Below are positions 22,946 through 33,883 of a stretch of 64,000 bases of DNA, piece by piece. Both the position numbers and the translations under genes were made by a program. Source of the stretch: Puccinia triticina. Lineage: Eukaryota; Basidiomycota; Pucciniomycetes; Pucciniales; Pucciniaceae. The DNA lies in the NCBI RefSeq assembly GCF_026914185.1, contig NC_070571.1:2666001-2730000 (forward strand), written 5' to 3'. Each line of letters opens with the position of its first letter. The first letter of the stretch is position 1. Below the pieces are notes generated by a model, which ran no database searches, was not told where the DNA came from, and was given only the letters and a program-made list of their open reading frames with translations.

Positions 22946-24844
22946 ATGTGTAATTGGTGTGTGATTTGTCACCCTATTGAACGCGCGTTGCGGTGGCCAG
23001 ACTGGTACAGGGCTTCACGGTGTGGTGGCCCCTCTCGTGGCCAGCTAGTCAGGATCAACTCCGCCACCAGGATCATCAAGACTCATCAAGGCATCAAGAA
23101 TCCAACCTCAAGAGCCTTCTCATCACCTTCCCACTTTCAACTGGCTCCCCCCTTCAAGATCTCTTCCCCCTCCCTCATTTTTCCTTCTTTCCACCTTTCC
23201 ATTCCCACTTCTTCTCAGTCCCCCATCCTTCTTCATCTTTCTTGGTCCTAACACAGCGCCTGCTGTGGGTTTATTTCCTTGTTTGGTTCTGGTTTCTTTC
23301 CCTTTCTGTTTGTTTTGCCTGTCTTGAGTGTTTTCTGTCTCTTCTTTCCTTTCTTCCTTTCTTCTCTCTGGCTCTTTTCTTTCTGTCTCATCATACTGTG
23401 CTTTCCTTTATTTTCTTTCCTTGTGTTGTTTTCTTTTCTCCTGCTTCTCTTGTTTGTTGTGTGTGTGTGCGCGCGCGTAGCGCGCGGGAGGATGTGATGA
23501 AATGTACGTGGCATGTGGCTCTCCCGGAGTCCAAGTTCGCCAAACTTGGAGGATGGGAGAGCCATGGCATTCTGATCCCCAGAATACGGACCATCCGGAG
23601 TTTATTGATCAATCATCAGACTCCAGAGTTTCCAACCTTTGAGCTCAGCTTGCTGATCATCTTCATCCAGAGTTTTTCAGATCCTTTCTTTCCTTTTCTC
23701 TTAAGATCACATCCCTCCAAACTCCCTCAAAAACAAACAACCGCCGCCAAGGATCCAACACCCCGGCGAACATCTCAAAACCACCCCCAACCACAAGCTA
23801 TCTCAGATCCCCCCACTTTCAGCGCTCATCTCTACAGACCATCACCCCAAGGGCAGCCTAAACAGCATCCATCCCCCCGCACGACTGCCGCTGCTTAGCA
23901 CGGACAGGAGTCCCTCAACGGACATCAAAAATCCTCAAAATAAACTCCTTCTCTGCCATATGAAACTACCCACCCCAGATCCTCAGTCCTGCACAGCCTC
24001 CATTTACTTTACTCCGCTCCGCCGGCTTCAGCCTCCGCCTCCGCTCCGGCAGAGGTCTCTCAAGCAGCTGTTGGATTCCAGAGCTACGGCCTACATTCTT
24101 TTCTTTCCTTTTTTTCTCTCTGTTTCTCTTTACTCTCATTGTCTTCAGTCCAATGGCTTTCTTTTCTCTACTATCCTTTCCCACCCTTTGTTCCTTTTTG
24201 GTGTTGTTGATCTCTTTAGTTGTTGTTGTGGAGCATCTAGTGTGTTGTTGTTGTTGTGAAATCATATTCCATCAGGGCAGTTACACTAATTTTTTCTTAA
24301 ATTTTACCCTCATTTACTCGGCAGAAGTCCCCCTTTGGCATGAAAAGTGCCTGATTTGTCATCCTATTGTACGCGCGTACAATAGGGTGACAAATCACAA
24401 ACTTTTCAGACCAGAGGGGAATTTTTGCCCAGTAAGATCAGGGTGACATGTTTTGGAAACAATTCAGCTGGACATGTCCCTCTGGTCTGAAAAGTGTTTG
24501 ATTTGTCACCCTAGTACAATAGACTGACAAATCACACACAAGTCACACACTTTCCAGACCAGAGGGAAATTTCCAGCTGAATTTTTTCCAAACCGTGTCA
24601 CCCTCATTTAATTGGCAAAAATTAACCTTTGGTCTGAAAAGTGTGTGATTTGTCACCCTATTATACGCGCGTACAATAGGATGACAAATCAGACATTTTC
24701 CATACCAGAGGGGGATTTCTGTGGAGTAAATGAGGGTAAAATTTAAGAAATATTTAGCTGTAACTGCCCTGATGGACTATGATTTGTCACCCTATTGTCC
24801 AAGTGTACAATAGGGTGACAAATCACAAACCAATCACATTCTGT
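22946..24844. mobile_element. Foldback element with palindromic ends
   Basis: The left end TTGGTGTGTGATTTGTCACC is matched by the inverse GGTGACAAATCACAAACCAA at the right, about 1.9 kb away. The interior left half (23000-24250) is CT-rich with an uninterrupted but low-complexity frame and a hairpin at 23515-23565 (CCAAGTTCGCCAAACTTGG). The right half is a nested palindrome. No transposase and no clean duplication, so the superfamily is unknown. Confidence 0.5.
24262..24767. repeat. Nested palindrome with repeated GATTTGTCACCCTATTG arms
   Basis: Inverted arms begin CCATCAGGGCAGTTACA and continue through TTAAATTTTACCCTCATTTA. Inside are three copies of the near-palindrome GATTTGTCACCCTATTGTAC joined to its inverse through ACGCGCGT; a fourth lies just outside at 24780-24830. 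Confidence 0.7.
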
Positions 24845-25083
24845 TGAGGCCACAGCAATGGGTACAGGATGATGAAATGGTTCCAACACTGTTCAGATTG
24901 ACTTCACCCTTGGGTAAAAAAAATGTGTGAGTGGTGCTTTGCACTTTAGTTAAACTTTGGTTACAGAAAATTTGTGTTCTGTGGTCCAGTTTAGTTACTA
25001 ATGAGTTACAGAAGAGTTCCAGCTGAGTTATGGATACTTCATATATACCTGTATATCATTTCATGTTTGATTACACATATGAT
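24845..25083. other. Intergenic DNA, nothing recognised
   Basis: AT-rich and without supported genes or repeat edges. Confidence 0.4.
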
Positions 25084-25274
25084 AGGGGGTTTCAAACATG
25101 GTGCAGGTCCTGTTTCAGGAACCCCCAATTCACAAAATCAGGGCACCTGCAACACACCCACCCAATTTTACCCAAAAAACATACAGAAATAATTTGAAAA
25201 TTCATTTTGCAGGAACTTTGTTTTCCTGGATTGTGGTTCCTGAACTAGTACCTGCACCATGTTTAAAACCCCCT
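25084..25274. mobile_element. Short inverted-repeat element (MITE)
   Basis: 191 bp with inverted ends of about 40 bp (AGGGGGTTTCAAACATGGTG and its inverse with few changes). A 3-bp repeat GAT flanks it at 25081-25083 and 25275-25277. Non-coding; the short duplication does not decide the superfamily. Confidence 0.7.
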
Positions 25275-26750
25275 GATGTAGTAGACATTGTACTGAGTTA
25301 TGAAAAAATTCAAGGTAAGGCACTCCCTGGGGAGTGCCCCTCAAGCATCCCTGGTGTATGATCTATTTTCTACACAGGCTATGTTAAATTACTCAATGGG
25401 ATTCTGGTATGTATTGCTGGTACTTGATGCAACTCACCACTTATCTAGCATATAGATGGCACTCTTGCACCCGGGTACCCACTGGCACTTTTGGCCAAAT
25501 CCTGACATCTGCACCCGTTGGCGGGTACCCACAACTTGAAAATTCACTTCATATGCAAATTTATGTTTGCATTTTGTCTTTTGTCCTCTGTTGCTGGTTG
25601 ACTCAACATCACAAAGGGGTACTTAGAAGATTACCGCTAAGGTCTTGCACCAACCCCAGCACACTCTGGTGTGCCCTTCTTCTCTGGGGGTGCTACAGTG
25701 CACCCTAGTTCTCAGCACCATTGTGGTTGTGAGACACAGCCAAACCTTCTTGGTGGTACCACAGCGTCTCCCCCTGGCCACTGACCTACTACCTCCTATT
25801 GCTAGGTCTTGTGCCATGCACTCGCCCCCCCCCCCCCCCAACCCACCCATGGCGTTCTTGGGGAGTCAGCCCTAAAAGCATGGCTCCTGAGGTGTCCTAG
25901 GTGACCTCAGTCACTGAATATGTCTTGAAGAAACACTGAAAGTGAACGTGTGATCCTCCGGCACCATGGAGGGTTCTTGGCACTTGGCCACGCGCGCTGC
26001 GCACTTTCCGCTCTGTCTTTCCCAATCCTCAGTTAAAAGGTAATTGGATGGTTTGTGCAGCTGCGGCGCTTAAATACCCACATATGGTGTTGCAAGGGTG
26101 TCTAGGCACATACCCAACTTCTGCTTGGCCAATTGCCTCCGGGGGTTGGGTATGTGCCCAGCAGGCTTCATTGGGCAGGTTGCGCGGGGGGCAGAGCTTG
26201 GCACACAGCCAAGTCCCGCTTGGGCAAGATCAAGCTCTAGGCCAATGGGATCTGTGACTTGGCATGCACACTGCACAGTTATCAGACCCTCTCCTTGTCT
26301 CTGCCTCAAAATGTAAGAACAATGTGCCTTGATGAGGTGAGACGTTCTCCCTTCTCAACATTGCACATTGGACATCATAAAGGGAGCTTTTCCTTCTCAA
26401 TAGCCGGTCTGTAGGCTGGTCATTAGGGAGGAAAGACTCCCTTCTCAGTGGGCAATACTTGTATCAATCATCAAGAAGGGAATCTTCCCTGTTGCATGTA
26501 ATTTGTGGACGTGATACATCATGCATATGCATTATGAATTGCACTTGTGGAGGCTTTAATGATAAATGGAGGGCCAAACTCGGCAAAATTCTCTTTCTCT
26601 TTCTTTCTTGTTTTTTTTTGTCTTGCAGACTAGTTGCTGGTGGATTATTCATGTTACTCAATCAAGTCACTCAAAAGCCAGTGGTCTGAAGGATCAGCTA
26701 TTCAGCTAGTTTCAAAAACTTGAAGAAAATTATTGATTTAGGAGGAGAAT
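25275..26750. other. Intergenic repeat-rich DNA
   Basis: No supported gene. Contains a hairpin near 25320, a GCACCCGTTGGCGGGTACCC motif near 25518 that recurs near 33205, a run of 14 C near 25827, and CCCTTCTCA-type repeats at 26340-26480 that recur near 32160. Confidence 0.4.
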
Positions 26751-27396
26751 TGTTGAAACTCGACGTAACATCTCGCTACTTCCGCGGCCACTGTCTGTGA
26801 ACGGTCAGCAACAGTTGAAACTGCGGCACATGACCAGCAAGTACCGCCTGTCGAAAGCATGACTATCATCACCCAAAACCTAATTGCTCTCAAGATCTCC
26901 AGTCAACCGATATCACTCTTCTGGTCGGATCTCCGCTCTCAGTCATCCCTCACTTCTCCGATCCGCCGACAAACACTACTCCCCTTCCTTTTCCTTTCTC
27001 TTTTCCCTTTTCCTTTCCTTTCCCTCAAATCACCGACCTCAAAATCTCAATTCAATCACCGACCACAAAACTCGACTCAACTCTCAGCTCATCAACACTT
27101 CTTCTGGACGTCTCGTCCCTTTCTCAACTTGGTGAGAAGTGAACAGTCAAATCTTGGAACCAGTCCTCTTTCACAATCATCTAATCATTACTAATCTCTT
27201 CTCTTGTCTTTAGTCCCTGCTTCTCCGTTCTTGTCCACTCTCTCTCTCTGTCTAGTTGTCTGTCCGCTATTCTAAGCACTTTGCCGGGTATGAATTCTTC
27301 TTCAAAAATCATGTGTTGTTCTTTTTCTCTTTTCTAATTACTTTTGTCCTTAGATCTGGTCTTAGTTTCTTTAGCAATCAAATCTTAGGTTCTTTA
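26751..27396 (+). repeat. 5' LTR of the copia element
   Basis: 646 bp, one mismatch to the right LTR. CT-rich and without a recognisable TATA box near its 3' part. No tRNA was assigned to the sequence just after it. Confidence 0.93.
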
Positions 27397-27428
27397 CGAT
27401 TAACAGTCGAAAGCGCTAAAACCCGTTC

Positions 27429-28790
27429 ATGTCAACCAACAATCAACCCAAGGATTCTAAAGACCAGATTCACTCTACGACAACTACGACCGACAAATCG
27501 ACTGTCATGGCTGACAAACTGAAAGATGCCGTGATCAAATCGTCGATCGAGGGAATTCCCCTCCTCTCTATGGACAACTACACGGACTGGAAGCGACGTG
27601 TTCTCAATCTTTTGGATCTAATCGATCTCAAGGACACTGTCGTCTCTCAAAAGGGCACCATCTCGGAGGCGAACAACAAGCTCGTCAAATCCATCTTCAT
27701 AGCGAAGCTCAACTCTGCTGTTCAAGCCAATGTCATCAATGTGGTAAACGAAGACAGCGCCAGACTCATTTGGGCGTCAATCACCAACTTCTTCGCTTCA
27801 AATCAATCCTCAAACAAGGCCAGAGTTTTCAGGTCTTTTGTTCGAGCTCCTTATACTCCGACTGATATTCCCGGCTTCATAACCTCCATGAAGACGTATG
27901 AGACTCAACTCATTGAAGTGGGCTGGGAACTTCCGACGGACGCTATCGGTCATCTGGTTATCGAAAAATTCCCCGCCAATATGCACCACATAGCCGATGC
28001 GATGACTCACTCAGCTTCCGAGATCACTCTCGATACGGTCTTAGATCATCTCAGATTGCATGCTGACAATCAAGAGTTGCGAGCTAGCGGAAGTGGTACC
28101 AGGTCTGATCCCATCACCTTGTACACTGACAAATCCACCAAATGTCGCCGTAAAACTCAAAACTCGCCTGCGATGCACAATACTCTAGCTCCTCACGCGG
28201 AATCCAACTGCTGGATGCTATACCCTAAACTTCGACCACCTCAATATCAACGAGAAGTCAATCCGAAGACTGAGACTACTGTCAGTAGTTTCCACTCATC
28301 TCTCTCTAAATCACCACACCTATTCATTCTTGATTCGGGTTCATCAGCTCACATGGTTTCAAACTCTCATCTATTTCATACTCTAGAACACAAAGAACTA
28401 GGATCTGTTCAGACTAGCTCGGGTCGCGATGATCTACGTATCAAAGGCATCGGATCCATCAGACTGAAGAACGATCAAGGAGAGTTGTTTCTTAATCAAG
28501 TCCTCTTCATACCAGATCTCGTTGTAAACCTTCTCTCAGTTCGTTGTCTGGCGCTTGAAGACTATCTTGTTCATTTCTATAAAAATAGCTTTGAAATCTC
28601 AAAAAACAATGAAATTAAAATGACTGGCAATTACATTTCAAATCTACCGAGTCTTGAGTTCGAAAATGTTGTGCATTCCAGTAATCTGTCCAGTGCTGAG
28701 TATCTGCATAAGTCACTGGGTCATGTGAGCTATCACCGACTACGCAAGAAACTGGGAATTCCACTGAAAATCACTCAGGACTGCGAATAG
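27429..28790 (+). CDS. Copia polyprotein, part 1: gag, protease, start of integrase
   Basis: 453 codons from the first ATG after the LTR. Residues 1 to about 230 form a gag region of the UBN2 type (WKRRVLNLLDLIDLKDTV). A Cys/His cluster follows near residues 240-280 and is degenerate as a zinc knuckle. The aspartic protease motif LDSGSSAHM is near residue 300. Residues 400-453 enter the integrase zinc finger: HKSLGH gives the two histidines and DCE the first cysteine. The frame ends at TAG inside the CxxC pair and the same frame continues with CAVAK. Gag packages the RNA, and protease would cut the polyprotein. The stop would truncate translation before most of integrase unless read through. 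Confidence 0.88.
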   Translation: MSTNNQPKDSKDQIHSTTTTTDKSTVMADKLKDAVIKSSIEGIPLLSMDNYTDWKRRVLNLLDLIDLKDTVVSQKGTISEANNKLVKSIFIAKLNSAVQANVINVVNEDSARLIWASITNFFASNQSSNKARVFRSFVRAPYTPTDIPGFITSMKTYETQLIEVGWELPTDAIGHLVIEKFPANMHHIADAMTHSASEITLDTVLDHLRLHADNQELRASGSGTRSDPITLYTDKSTKCRRKTQNSPAMHNTLAPHAESNCWMLYPKLRPPQYQREVNPKTETTVSSFHSSLSKSPHLFILDSGSSAHMVSNSHLFHTLEHKELGSVQTSSGRDDLRIKGIGSIRLKNDQGELFLNQVLFIPDLVVNLLSVRCLALEDYLVHFYKNSFEISKNNEIKMTGNYISNLPSLEFENVVHSSNLSSAEYLHKSLGHVSYHRLRKKLGIPLKITQDCE

Positions 28791-31337
28791 TGTGCTGTTG
28801 CGAAGGTCACAAAGGCTTCATTCAACTCTGTTCATTCAGCTGCTTCGCGTCCTTTCGAAGAACTCCATCTAGATCTTGTTGGTCCCATTTGGCCGTCGTC
28901 AAAAACAGGACATTGTTTCATTCTCACGATAGTCGACAGTTGCACCAGATTTTGCGCTGCTATTCCAATTAAACTAAAAAGCGATGTACCTGAAACATTG
29001 TCTTATCTGATTGACGTCGAAGCCAAACGTTTTGGGTATTATCCAACCACTCTTCACTCAGAAAGAGGCACCGAATTCCTCAACTCAAGCCTTGAAGACT
29101 ACTGTCAGAAGCATCTGATCAAACAGCGATGCTCAGATCCGTACACCCCTCAACAGAATGGACTTGCTGAGCGGTTCAACAGAACAATTCTCGAATCAAT
29201 GAGAACAATAATTGAAGACTCTGGCGTACATCAACACTACTGGGACGAAATTGCTAGAGTCAGTTCACTTACGCTGAATCAGATCCCTGCTCATCGCTCA
29301 AAAAAGTTGCCGTTTGAATTGTTCAAAAATCGTTCCATTCCGCTGAATTACTTCCATCCAATCGGCAATCGCGTGTCCTTTCTGATCCAACCCACTCGGT
29401 CCTTCTCCAAGCTCAAACCCAAAGGAGAATTGGGAATTCTGATTGGATATACCGATGAATTGCGTTCATATCGAATTCTGTCTGACTCCGGAAAAATTGT
29501 TGAAACTAAAAATGTTCGATTTCTGGACTACTCTCCACCAAACAAGAAAAAGGTAGACTGGGAATTTGAGATTGAAGACGAACCAACCTCAGAAACCGAG
29601 CAGTCCGGATCAGATCCAACAGAATCAAACAAATCTGAAGAGAACACTCTATCAACGGATGAAGACAGTGAGGATGAAGTGGCGTCAGGTCTAGTTCCCA
29701 ATCTCGACAATGAAGCACCGATCGGCAGAGTTCTCAGAGAAAGAACGTCTCAAGTCAAACCAACCAAATATACTCACTTGACAACCGACCCGACTTCCTT
29801 CAAAAAGGCAATGGCATCAAAGGAGAAGAAAGGCTGGAAGAAGGCAGCAAACAAGGAACTCAACAACATTGAGCACCACGATGTGTGGGAGGATATGTTC
29901 AGCACTCCGGAATCTTTTCTACACACTCTGTGGATTTTCAAAACAAAGCCAGCTACTCTCTCGTCTGACGAAAGAAAAAAGGCTAGGCTGTGCATACAAG
30001 GATTCAAGCAAATCGAAGGTCAAGACTACGGCGACACTTTTGCTCCGACTGGCAAATTCACCACGATGCTGATGCTCCTCATGTACGCGGTCGACAAGAA
30101 ACTACCCATGCGCCAATTTGATGTAAAAAGTGCTTTCCTGTACGCTCCCTTAAAAGAAGAACTGTACATAAAAACTCCGGAAGGCTCCTCTCGAAAAGCA
30201 CCTTTTCTCCGCCTCAAAAAATTTCTGTACGGCCTCAAACAAGCACCGGCGAATTGGTTTGAAACTCTGACATCATGGTTCAATGACATCAACTTCCATC
30301 AATCTACCGCCGATCCGTGTCTCTATATTCATGAAGACAAGAACTCGTTCATTTTTTTTCATGTAGACGACTTGGTTGTTGTAGGCAATGTTGAGGTATT
30401 CGAAAGTCTGTTTCTCCATCGCTTTCCCAACTCATCCGCACATGAACCAGACACACTTCTGGGGATGGACGTGGAACGGACAGAAGACGCCATTACTCTG
30501 TCGCAAGAAAAACTCATCGACAAAGGACTAGACATGCTGGGACTCTCCGACTGTCGCTCAGTTACAACGCCGCTATCAGTTGCGGTTCAATTGAAACCAG
30601 CCACTCAAGAAGAATCTCTTGAATTCAAGAAGCTCAAGATCAACTATCGGACATTCACGGGAATATTGAACTACCTCTCTTGCCGAACCAGACCAGACCT
30701 GGCACCTGCTGTTTCCATATTATCGAGCTTCAACAACAACCCTGGAATCTCTCACTGGAAACAGGTGATTCATGTTTGGCGCTATGTGAAAGGCACAAGA
30801 CACTTGCATCTAACTCTTCGACCAAATCTCAACAATAAATCTCAAGCAATTCAACACTATACCGATGCCACTTGGGCTGATGACCTAGAGACACGTCTCT
30901 CGCGCAGCGGCTCCATATGCTTCTGGAAATCTTGCCCTGTGGCGTGGAACAGCAAGAAACAAAAAAATATCACTCTCTCATCGACTGAAGCTGAACTCAA
31001 CGCACTTTCGGACGGGGTGCAAGAAAATCAATGGATAAAATTTCTTGCCGAAGAACTCTGGAATGAAGACCTCAAGCCATCAAATTTTCACGTTGACAAT
31101 CAAGGACTCATTGAAAAAATCAATCATTTTGGCTCTAACTCCAAGACAAAACACCTAGACATCAAGATCAAATGGCTACAAGAACTGAAAAATAAAAATG
31201 AAATTACAGTTACTCTAATTCCGTCTGAAGATATGATAGCCGATCCACTGACCAAAGCCAGCAATACCAGCTCTCTCAACCGCCTCAAAGAAACCTGTTT
31301 TTTGGTTCACTACTCATCAAGTTGCGGGGGGTGTTGA
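28791..31337 (+). CDS. Copia polyprotein, part 2: integrase, reverse transcriptase, RNase H
   Basis: Continues in the same frame after the TAG, with no other stop for about 848 codons. Integrase core: ELHLDLVGP carries the first Asp and QQNGLAERFNR the Glu. The motif normally reading SDNG or SDRG is SERG here (29058-29069), so the second catalytic Asp is Glu. Reverse transcriptase shows RQFDVKSAFLYA, LYGLKQAP and the active site FHVDD (usually YVDD). RNase H shows YTDATWADD, SSTEAE and HVDNQG. The stop codon TGA lies inside the first bases of the right LTR. Without readthrough or another ATG this part is not translated from the element's own start. Confidence 0.88.
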   Translation, partial: CAVAKVTKASFNSVHSAASRPFEELHLDLVGPIWPSSKTGHCFILTIVDSCTRFCAAIPIKLKSDVPETLSYLIDVEAKRFGYYPTTLHSERGTEFLNSSLEDYCQKHLIKQRCSDPYTPQQNGLAERFNRTILESMRTIIEDSGVHQHYWDEIARVSSLTLNQIPAHRSKKLPFELFKNRSIPLNYFHPIGNRVSFLIQPTRSFSKLKPKGELGILIGYTDELRSYRILSDSGKIVETKNVRFLDYSPPNKKKVDWEFEIEDEPTSETEQSGSDPTESNKSEENTLSTDEDSEDEVASGLVPNLDNEAPIGRVLRERTSQVKPTKYTHLTTDPTSFKKAMASKEKKGWKKAANKELNNIEHHDVWEDMFSTPESFLHTLWIFKTKPATLSSDERKKARLCIQGFKQIEGQDYGDTFAPTGKFTTMLMLLMYAVDKKLPMRQFDVKSAFLYAPLKEELYIKTPEGSSRKAPFLRLKKFLYGLKQAPANWFETLTSWFNDINFHQSTADPCLYIHEDKNSFIFFHVDDLVVVGNVEVFESLFLHRFPNSSAHEPDTLLGMDVERTEDAITLSQEKLIDKGLDMLGLSDCRSVTTPLSVAVQLKPATQEESLEFKKLKINYRTFTGILNYLSCRTRPDLAPAVSILSSFNNNPGISHWKQVIHVWRYVKGTRHLHLTLRPNLNNKSQAIQHYTDATWADDLETRLSRSGSICFWKSCPVAWNSKKQKNITLSSTEAELNALSDGVQENQWIKFLAEELWNEDLKPSNFHVDNQGLIEKINHFGSNSKTKHLDIKIKWLQELKNKNEITVTLIPSEDMIADPLTKASNTSSLNRLKETCFLVHYSSSCGGC

Positions 31338-31977
31338 AACTCGACGTAACATCTCGCTACTTCCGCGGCCACTGTCTGTGAACGGTCAGCAACAGTTGAA
31401 ACTGCGGCACATGACCAGCAAGTACCGCCTGTCGAAAGCATGACTATCATCACCCAAAACCTAATTGCTCTCAAGATCTCCAGTCAACCGATATCACTCT
31501 TCTGGTCGGATCTCCGCTCTCAGTCATCCCTCACTTCTCCGATCCGCCGACAAACACTACTCCCCTTCCTTTTCCTTTCTCTTTTCCCTTTTCCTTTCCT
31601 TTCCCTCAAATCACCGACCTCAAACTCTCAATTCAATCACCGACCACAAAACTCGACTCAACTCTCAGCTCATCAACACTTCTTCTGGACGTCTCGTCCC
31701 TTTCTCAACTTGGTGAGAAGTGAACAGTCAAATCTTGGAACCAGTCCTCTTTCACAATCATCTAATCATTACTAATCTCTTCTCTTGTCTTTAGTCCCTG
31801 CTTCTCCGTTCTTGTCCACTCTCTCTCTCTGTCTAGTTGTCTGTCCGCTATTCTAAGCACTTTGCCGGGTATGAATTCTTCTTCAAAAATCATGTGTTGT
31901 TCTTTTTCTCTTTTCTAATTACTTTTGTCCTTAGATCTGGTCTTAGTTTCTTTAGCAATCAAATCTTAGGTTCTTTA
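31332..31977 (+). repeat. 3' LTR of the copia element
   Basis: 646 bp, followed at once by the AGAAT duplication. Confidence 0.93.
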
Positions 31978-32436
31978 AGAATTCATCAAAACTCAAGGAG
32001 TCACAGCTTATTTTTTTGTTCTAGTTTTGAAAGTTCTTTGTTTTTGTCAAATCCTGTTCAGTTTACTTGTAAAGATTGCTTCTTTATTCTTCATTCTACT
32101 ACTACTACTGGCTGAAATAAATAAAAAATTACAACAAAGAGTTCCTTGGTGTAACACTACATTCCCTTCTCAATGACCAGTTTTTAGACCAACCATCAAG
32201 GAGGTAAACTTCTCTCCTTGATGGCCAGCACAGCTTTTGGTGTGTGTGGCACCCTTGCTTGAAAATGGCCCAGCGGGGCTTTGTGCCAAACCCGCCCACT
32301 TTGTGATGTGCCAAGTGTGGGTTGGGAGTGTTCCAGGAGGGCTGAGGATCAGCCAAGCAGGCTTTAGGGTTGGCCACACGCACTTGGCCTTTTTTTGGAC
32401 AAACTTTGGTGAGTGCCCAGACAGGCTCTAGCCTAA

Positions 32437-32503
32437 TTACTAAGCCTCTTGAACAGAAGGGGGCACCCCCGCGTCCCAAAGGGACTCTCTGTAGGAGAGG
32501 CTT
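32437..32503. repeat. GC-rich mini-element, family P1
   Basis: Runs from AAGCCTCTTGAACAG to GGAGAGGCTT. Hairpins GGGGGCACCCCC and GTCCCAAAGGGAC are visible. Confidence 0.6.
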
Positions 32504-33022
32504 CATGACTAATGTCATACATTTTTCCTGAGAGTTCTGGGTGTTTGTGGCTTTTGAATGGGTTTTTGTATTTTACCCCTTGCACAAGAAAAAGTAGCCC
32601 ACCTCCAGTCAAGCCGTGAATTAGGGGAAGAGCCAGCCCTCCTAGCTCCTGGTCCCTATCCTCAAAATGAGGATTGGTGGCACAAGCTTGACTTGCCAAG
32701 GCATCTAAAACAGAGCTTGGTTCCTGGGGAATGAATGGAATGCTGTACTGTTTTTCTCAGCTAGTTCAATACATTCACATGATACAGCTCAGAATACCCT
32801 GAAGATACCTCAAAATACATAAGTTTGATGGGTTGTGGGATGAGAATGCGGGGACTTCTTGGCATGTGTGTAGTGGGAAAAGATAGAGAAGAGTGAGGTA
32901 AATCTTATGGTCCAAAGGGCATGCATGGGGACCTTTGGGAACCCGGTCAAAATGGGAAAGGCACAAAATCACCAGCCAAACTCATTGGAAGATCAGAATC
33001 TCTCAGGCCAAAATGTGGAAAT

Positions 33023-33122
33023 TAGTCCCAAGTCCCTCCTTGGGAGGTCGCGCTTGGCGCGAGGGCGCTTCGCGCCAGCCCAGGCTGTACCAGGGCCCTC
33101 CGAAGTGGGGGACTTGTGTTAA
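33023..33122. repeat. GC-rich mini-element, family P2 (inverted)
   Basis: CCCAAGTCCCTCC at one end and GGGGGACTTGTGTTAAGTT at the other. Contains CGCGCTTGGCGCG and GGCGCTTCGCGCC hairpins. Confidence 0.6.
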
Positions 33123-33883
33123 GTTAGAGACAGGCTTGCAACACCAGAAGTGGGTGGGTGTGGGCGGGTGACCCGCTCAATTTTCCCCAGCATCTTAGAC
33201 ACCCGCACCCATTGGCGGGTACCCGCGGCGGGTGCAGTGTTGCCATCTCTAAATTCTAGCATGTCATTCTGACTTTTATGTACTCAAAGCTCAAAACATT
33301 TCTGAGACATTTAAAGACTTAAACCATTGGCCCTGTTGATAGAAACTCCAGCATATCTTTTTCATTGTCTCAAAGTCACAAATCACCGGCATGTGAAATG
33401 GAATTGGCCTACATCTGAATATGCCTACAATGAGTGAGGGAGCATGTCTGATGCCTATGGACTCCTAACCGCTGAGGTTTATATTTCAAGTGTTGAAGAC
33501 TGAAATAAGACATGCAAGGGGTGGCCTGAGGTGAAGGCCTAACTAGCTACTGGAACAGCGTGGAAGGAAAGAGACTATTCCTCTTTGGGGCGAGGGTAGG
33601 GTTTCTAATTTTAAGGGCAGAAAGCCAGAATCGAAAGCATCTCAGGAATCTTTCACGGGCTTTTTTTTTTTTTTCTTGATGGGCTCAAATTGAAAGTAAT
33701 ATATATAGAAAGACATGGTTTTTTTAGCAGAACACAAATCTGCATCTGTGTTGGGCCTGCTGATCTGGGGAAATAGGCCCGCAACTTTGATTATTGTGTG
33801 AAATCAGTGTGTGAAACAAAAATGCCACAATAAAGACTCCACACACCATTTTAAATGTTGCCTTTGGGGGGCTTCAGGGGATC

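Larger units (their letters stand above)
26751..31977 (+). mobile_element. Full-length, very young Ty1/copia retrotransposon
   Basis: Two 646-bp LTRs (26751-27396 and 31332-31977) differ at one base near 27045. A perfect 5-bp repeat AGAAT flanks it at 26746-26750 and 31978-31982. The LTR starts TGTTGAAACTC and ends GGTTCTTTA, so it lacks the usual CA end. The order of domains, with integrase before reverse transcriptase, defines Ty1/copia. The polyprotein is a single frame broken by one TAG (28788-28790). A purine-rich GCGGGGGG precedes the right LTR. Confidence 0.95.
31978..33883. other. Repeat-bearing intergenic DNA
   Basis: No supported gene. Holds P1 (32437-32503) and P2 (33023-33122) mini-elements and a GGCGGGTACCCGC motif near 33215. 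Confidence 0.4.

Noticed and set aside
22993..23898. 301-residue frame on the plus strand
   Set aside because: Compositional: a long CT-rich stretch giving Phe/Ser/Leu/Pro repeats inside a foldback element, with no domain and an equally open opposite strand.
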